A DNA stretch of 64,000 bases, from NCBI GenBank assembly GCA_950097015.1, contig CATNEN010000001.1:3000001-3064000 (forward strand), in the 5' to 3' direction. This DNA comes from Macrostomum hystrix. Taxonomy: Eukaryota > Platyhelminthes > Macrostomidae. Positions 47,201 to 50,200 of the stretch are shown piece after piece. Below the pieces are notes generated by a model. It saw nothing but the letters and a program-made list of their open reading frames with translations, searched no databases and had not been told where the DNA came from. Each line of letters begins with the position of its first letter. Position 1 is the stretch's first letter. Both the position numbers and the translations under genes were made by a program.

Positions 47201-50200
47201 AGTCTGAGTTGGCAGCATACAGGTTGATGAGGTAAAACTTGACCGATAGTTAGAACAGGCAAATACAGGTGTAACAGATGAAACAGGGGACTAGCTAGTG
47301 AAAGAGATGCAACTAATTTGTTTTACGGTAAATTATTTTAACTATATATAAGGTAAGTTTTTCAAAATGTTTTGAAATACCGTCAGATTTTGCAAAGTAT
47401 ATTACATCATAACTGCCTCCGCTGTATACAATTTCAACAGTCTATTCAACTTTCTTGAAGATATTCGACAAAATTTTATTCTGAAGTTCAAGTGCTGAAG
47501 AATTCAGTTTGACTGACCATAATTATTCAATAGTTATTTGACATTAGTTCGCATTTATTCATACAGGAACCTGGCCAGAAGTCAACGCTTGTCATCGCAC
47601 AGATTCCAAAGTGTCATGGAGCAGAACGATGAATTCGGATCAAAGTGAGTGCGGACTGTTGTTTTTTTCTGGTTAATTATACCACTGAAAGAAAGCACGG
47701 TCGGGTGTTTATCTGAGTGCAATGAAAATCACAGCCGAATTTGCTTTAATTGCCTATTCACAGCGACGATATCTACTCGCACACTCTGGCCACGGTACCG
47801 TCCGCTGAGGGCAGTCTGACAGCCGACATGCCGCCGACACCGCCGCCACGACTGAGAAGCGTCGGCGCTAGCGGCACTGGCGAGTCAACATATTTGGACT
47901 CGCCAACAGCAGCTGGAAGCGCGGCTAACCAAGAGCCGTTGAGAAGTCTGGATCTGTCAGTTGTGGTCCGCGTCAACTCCGGCAAGTGCTTGCTGCATCC
48001 CAGAACCGCTCCGGCGCCAGCCAGGCCGGGTCAGCAGCACGCCAAGCCGTCGGTTCTGTCCACTACGGCGTCCTGCGTCAGTGACAGCGGCGAGGAAGCC
48101 ACCGGTGGATTTGGCGGCCTGGAGAATCCGCAGCAGGATCGGGAAGATTTGTTGGCTCGCTACAAGAAGTACAGAGCTTATCCCGGACAGGTGAGTGGCT
48201 TAGATATTAGGACTCGAACCCGGGAGCTTCTGGGTCGAATAGCGATGCGCTAGACCTTCTTTTGTGGTAAACTGCCCTGTGGCCCTATTCGGATTCGAAC
48301 CCGGGATTCTCTGATTTAAGAAGCAACGCGCTATACCTTTAAGCCAATCTTTGCCCCCCATATTGTACAGATAAACTGCTTTTTATGTTACTGATCTCCT
48401 TTGATACTACTAATATACATATACTACTTATGTATATTTCTACAGGTGACCGAGATCACCGAATTCGTCATCCCCGCACTGGACGCTGATTGTCGCTACG
48501 TTTCTGAGGCCACCGATCCGGAGACTCGCCGCCGAAAAGACAATGTCTACGCCAGCATTGTGCTGCAGTCTTTGTCGCGCCAGATGCTGGTTCGACCAAC
48601 TTTGCTAGACTATCTCGAGCAGTCCTTGGAACCGCTGCCTACATTCTTTACCGACGTGTTTCCTGACGACACAGGATCGGATGACAAGTCTAACGTGCTG
48701 GCCGTATCCGGAGATCGCGAGGACAGTAGCTTCGATGTCCCAGTAGACGTAGTTGTGTCTATTCGTGTTGAACCATCGACTGTCCGCTTCTCTTGCACCA
48801 GCGTTGAGTGCTCAATTCTGCTGCCGGCAGTGGATCTGGTGTTTTCTACGCAAAGAAATCAGGTCAGTTTTGTTATGTTTTCGGTTATCCGATATGTATC
48901 GAAATACTCGTAAAAAGGTTGGAGATTCCAGTAAAAAAGTAATCTTTATTAAATTTTAAGGAGGGACTGAATCCAGTCTGATATGTATCGGACTAAACCT
49001 AACCTACAGGTTATACGATATAGGATTTCGGTAAAAATTTAGACATAAGGCTTGGCGATATGTATCGATATCTAGCTTTTTAAGTAGACCGATATGTATC
49101 GAAATAATCAAAAAATGATATTTAAAGCTTTTGATTTTGCTACTTCCAATTAGTGTTTTTATCTTGAATCAATTGTACAGGAGGGACTGAATCCAGCTTC
49201 TTCCTATTCCGGCGCCCCTGGATCGGCGCCTCCGCCAACCTCGTCGTCGCCCTCCCAGCAGCCATTGTATCGACCCCAGTCGCCACAGTCCGGCCTGAGC
49301 GGCTCAGGCACCAGCCTGGCTAGTCGAACCCTGTCGGAGAGTAGCGGCCTGCGGATGACTGGCTGCTTGCGCGGCTTCTCGGTCTACGTCTATCGAATCA
49401 ACGTGCTGGAACGCGATCGAGATCGCAGCAGCTTCGATCCGGCCAAGCACGGCCCCGACTCGCCGCTGCAGCTCATTGTGCGCGACATTTGCGTCGATCT
49501 GTCTAGATCCAGAGAGGCTGCCGTCACTGTTGATAAGAGCGGAGTGTCCAGGCTGCACAACAAAATTGCTCTAAGCGCCGTCTGTTCGCTCTCAGATGCC
49601 AAGTTTGAGCACAATGTTGTCATGCTGTCGGATATACTGGAATTTCCAAAGAGCTGGTATCGACGAGCCCTAGTCAGGTAGGTTAATCGTTTTTTTGCCA
49701 AAGAAATGTATCGGACATGTATCGAAAACGTATTTTATTATTGTCACCCGATATGTATCGAAAAAACATACTTCATTTATTGGCACCCGATATGTATCGA
49801 AACACTTTTATTTATTGTCACCAAATTTATAGCGCACTTTTTTGTCCTCTTTTAGGCGTCTATTCCTAGGCGAGGAGGCCAAACCGCAAGTATCCTCGGC
49901 GGCTCCTGCAGCAAAGTCAACCTGGGAGACTTTAGTAGTGTTTAGTATGGCCTTCGACACTGTGCAAGTGCGTCTATCGCTACTGAAAACTCTAGGCACA
50001 GTAGTATGGGAGACCAGAGATTTGCGGACTCACGGTCGACTATTGATGGATTCAAATGAGTCCCCGCAACTGCAGAGCAACGATTGGAAGATGGCTGTCA
50101 CCATTGGTCGATCGCAGCTGTCTACTACTCAGATAACAAGTTCTATTCAGGTGCAGTATTTTTACTTGAGCTAATATTCTTATTATCACATGTTTGAGCC

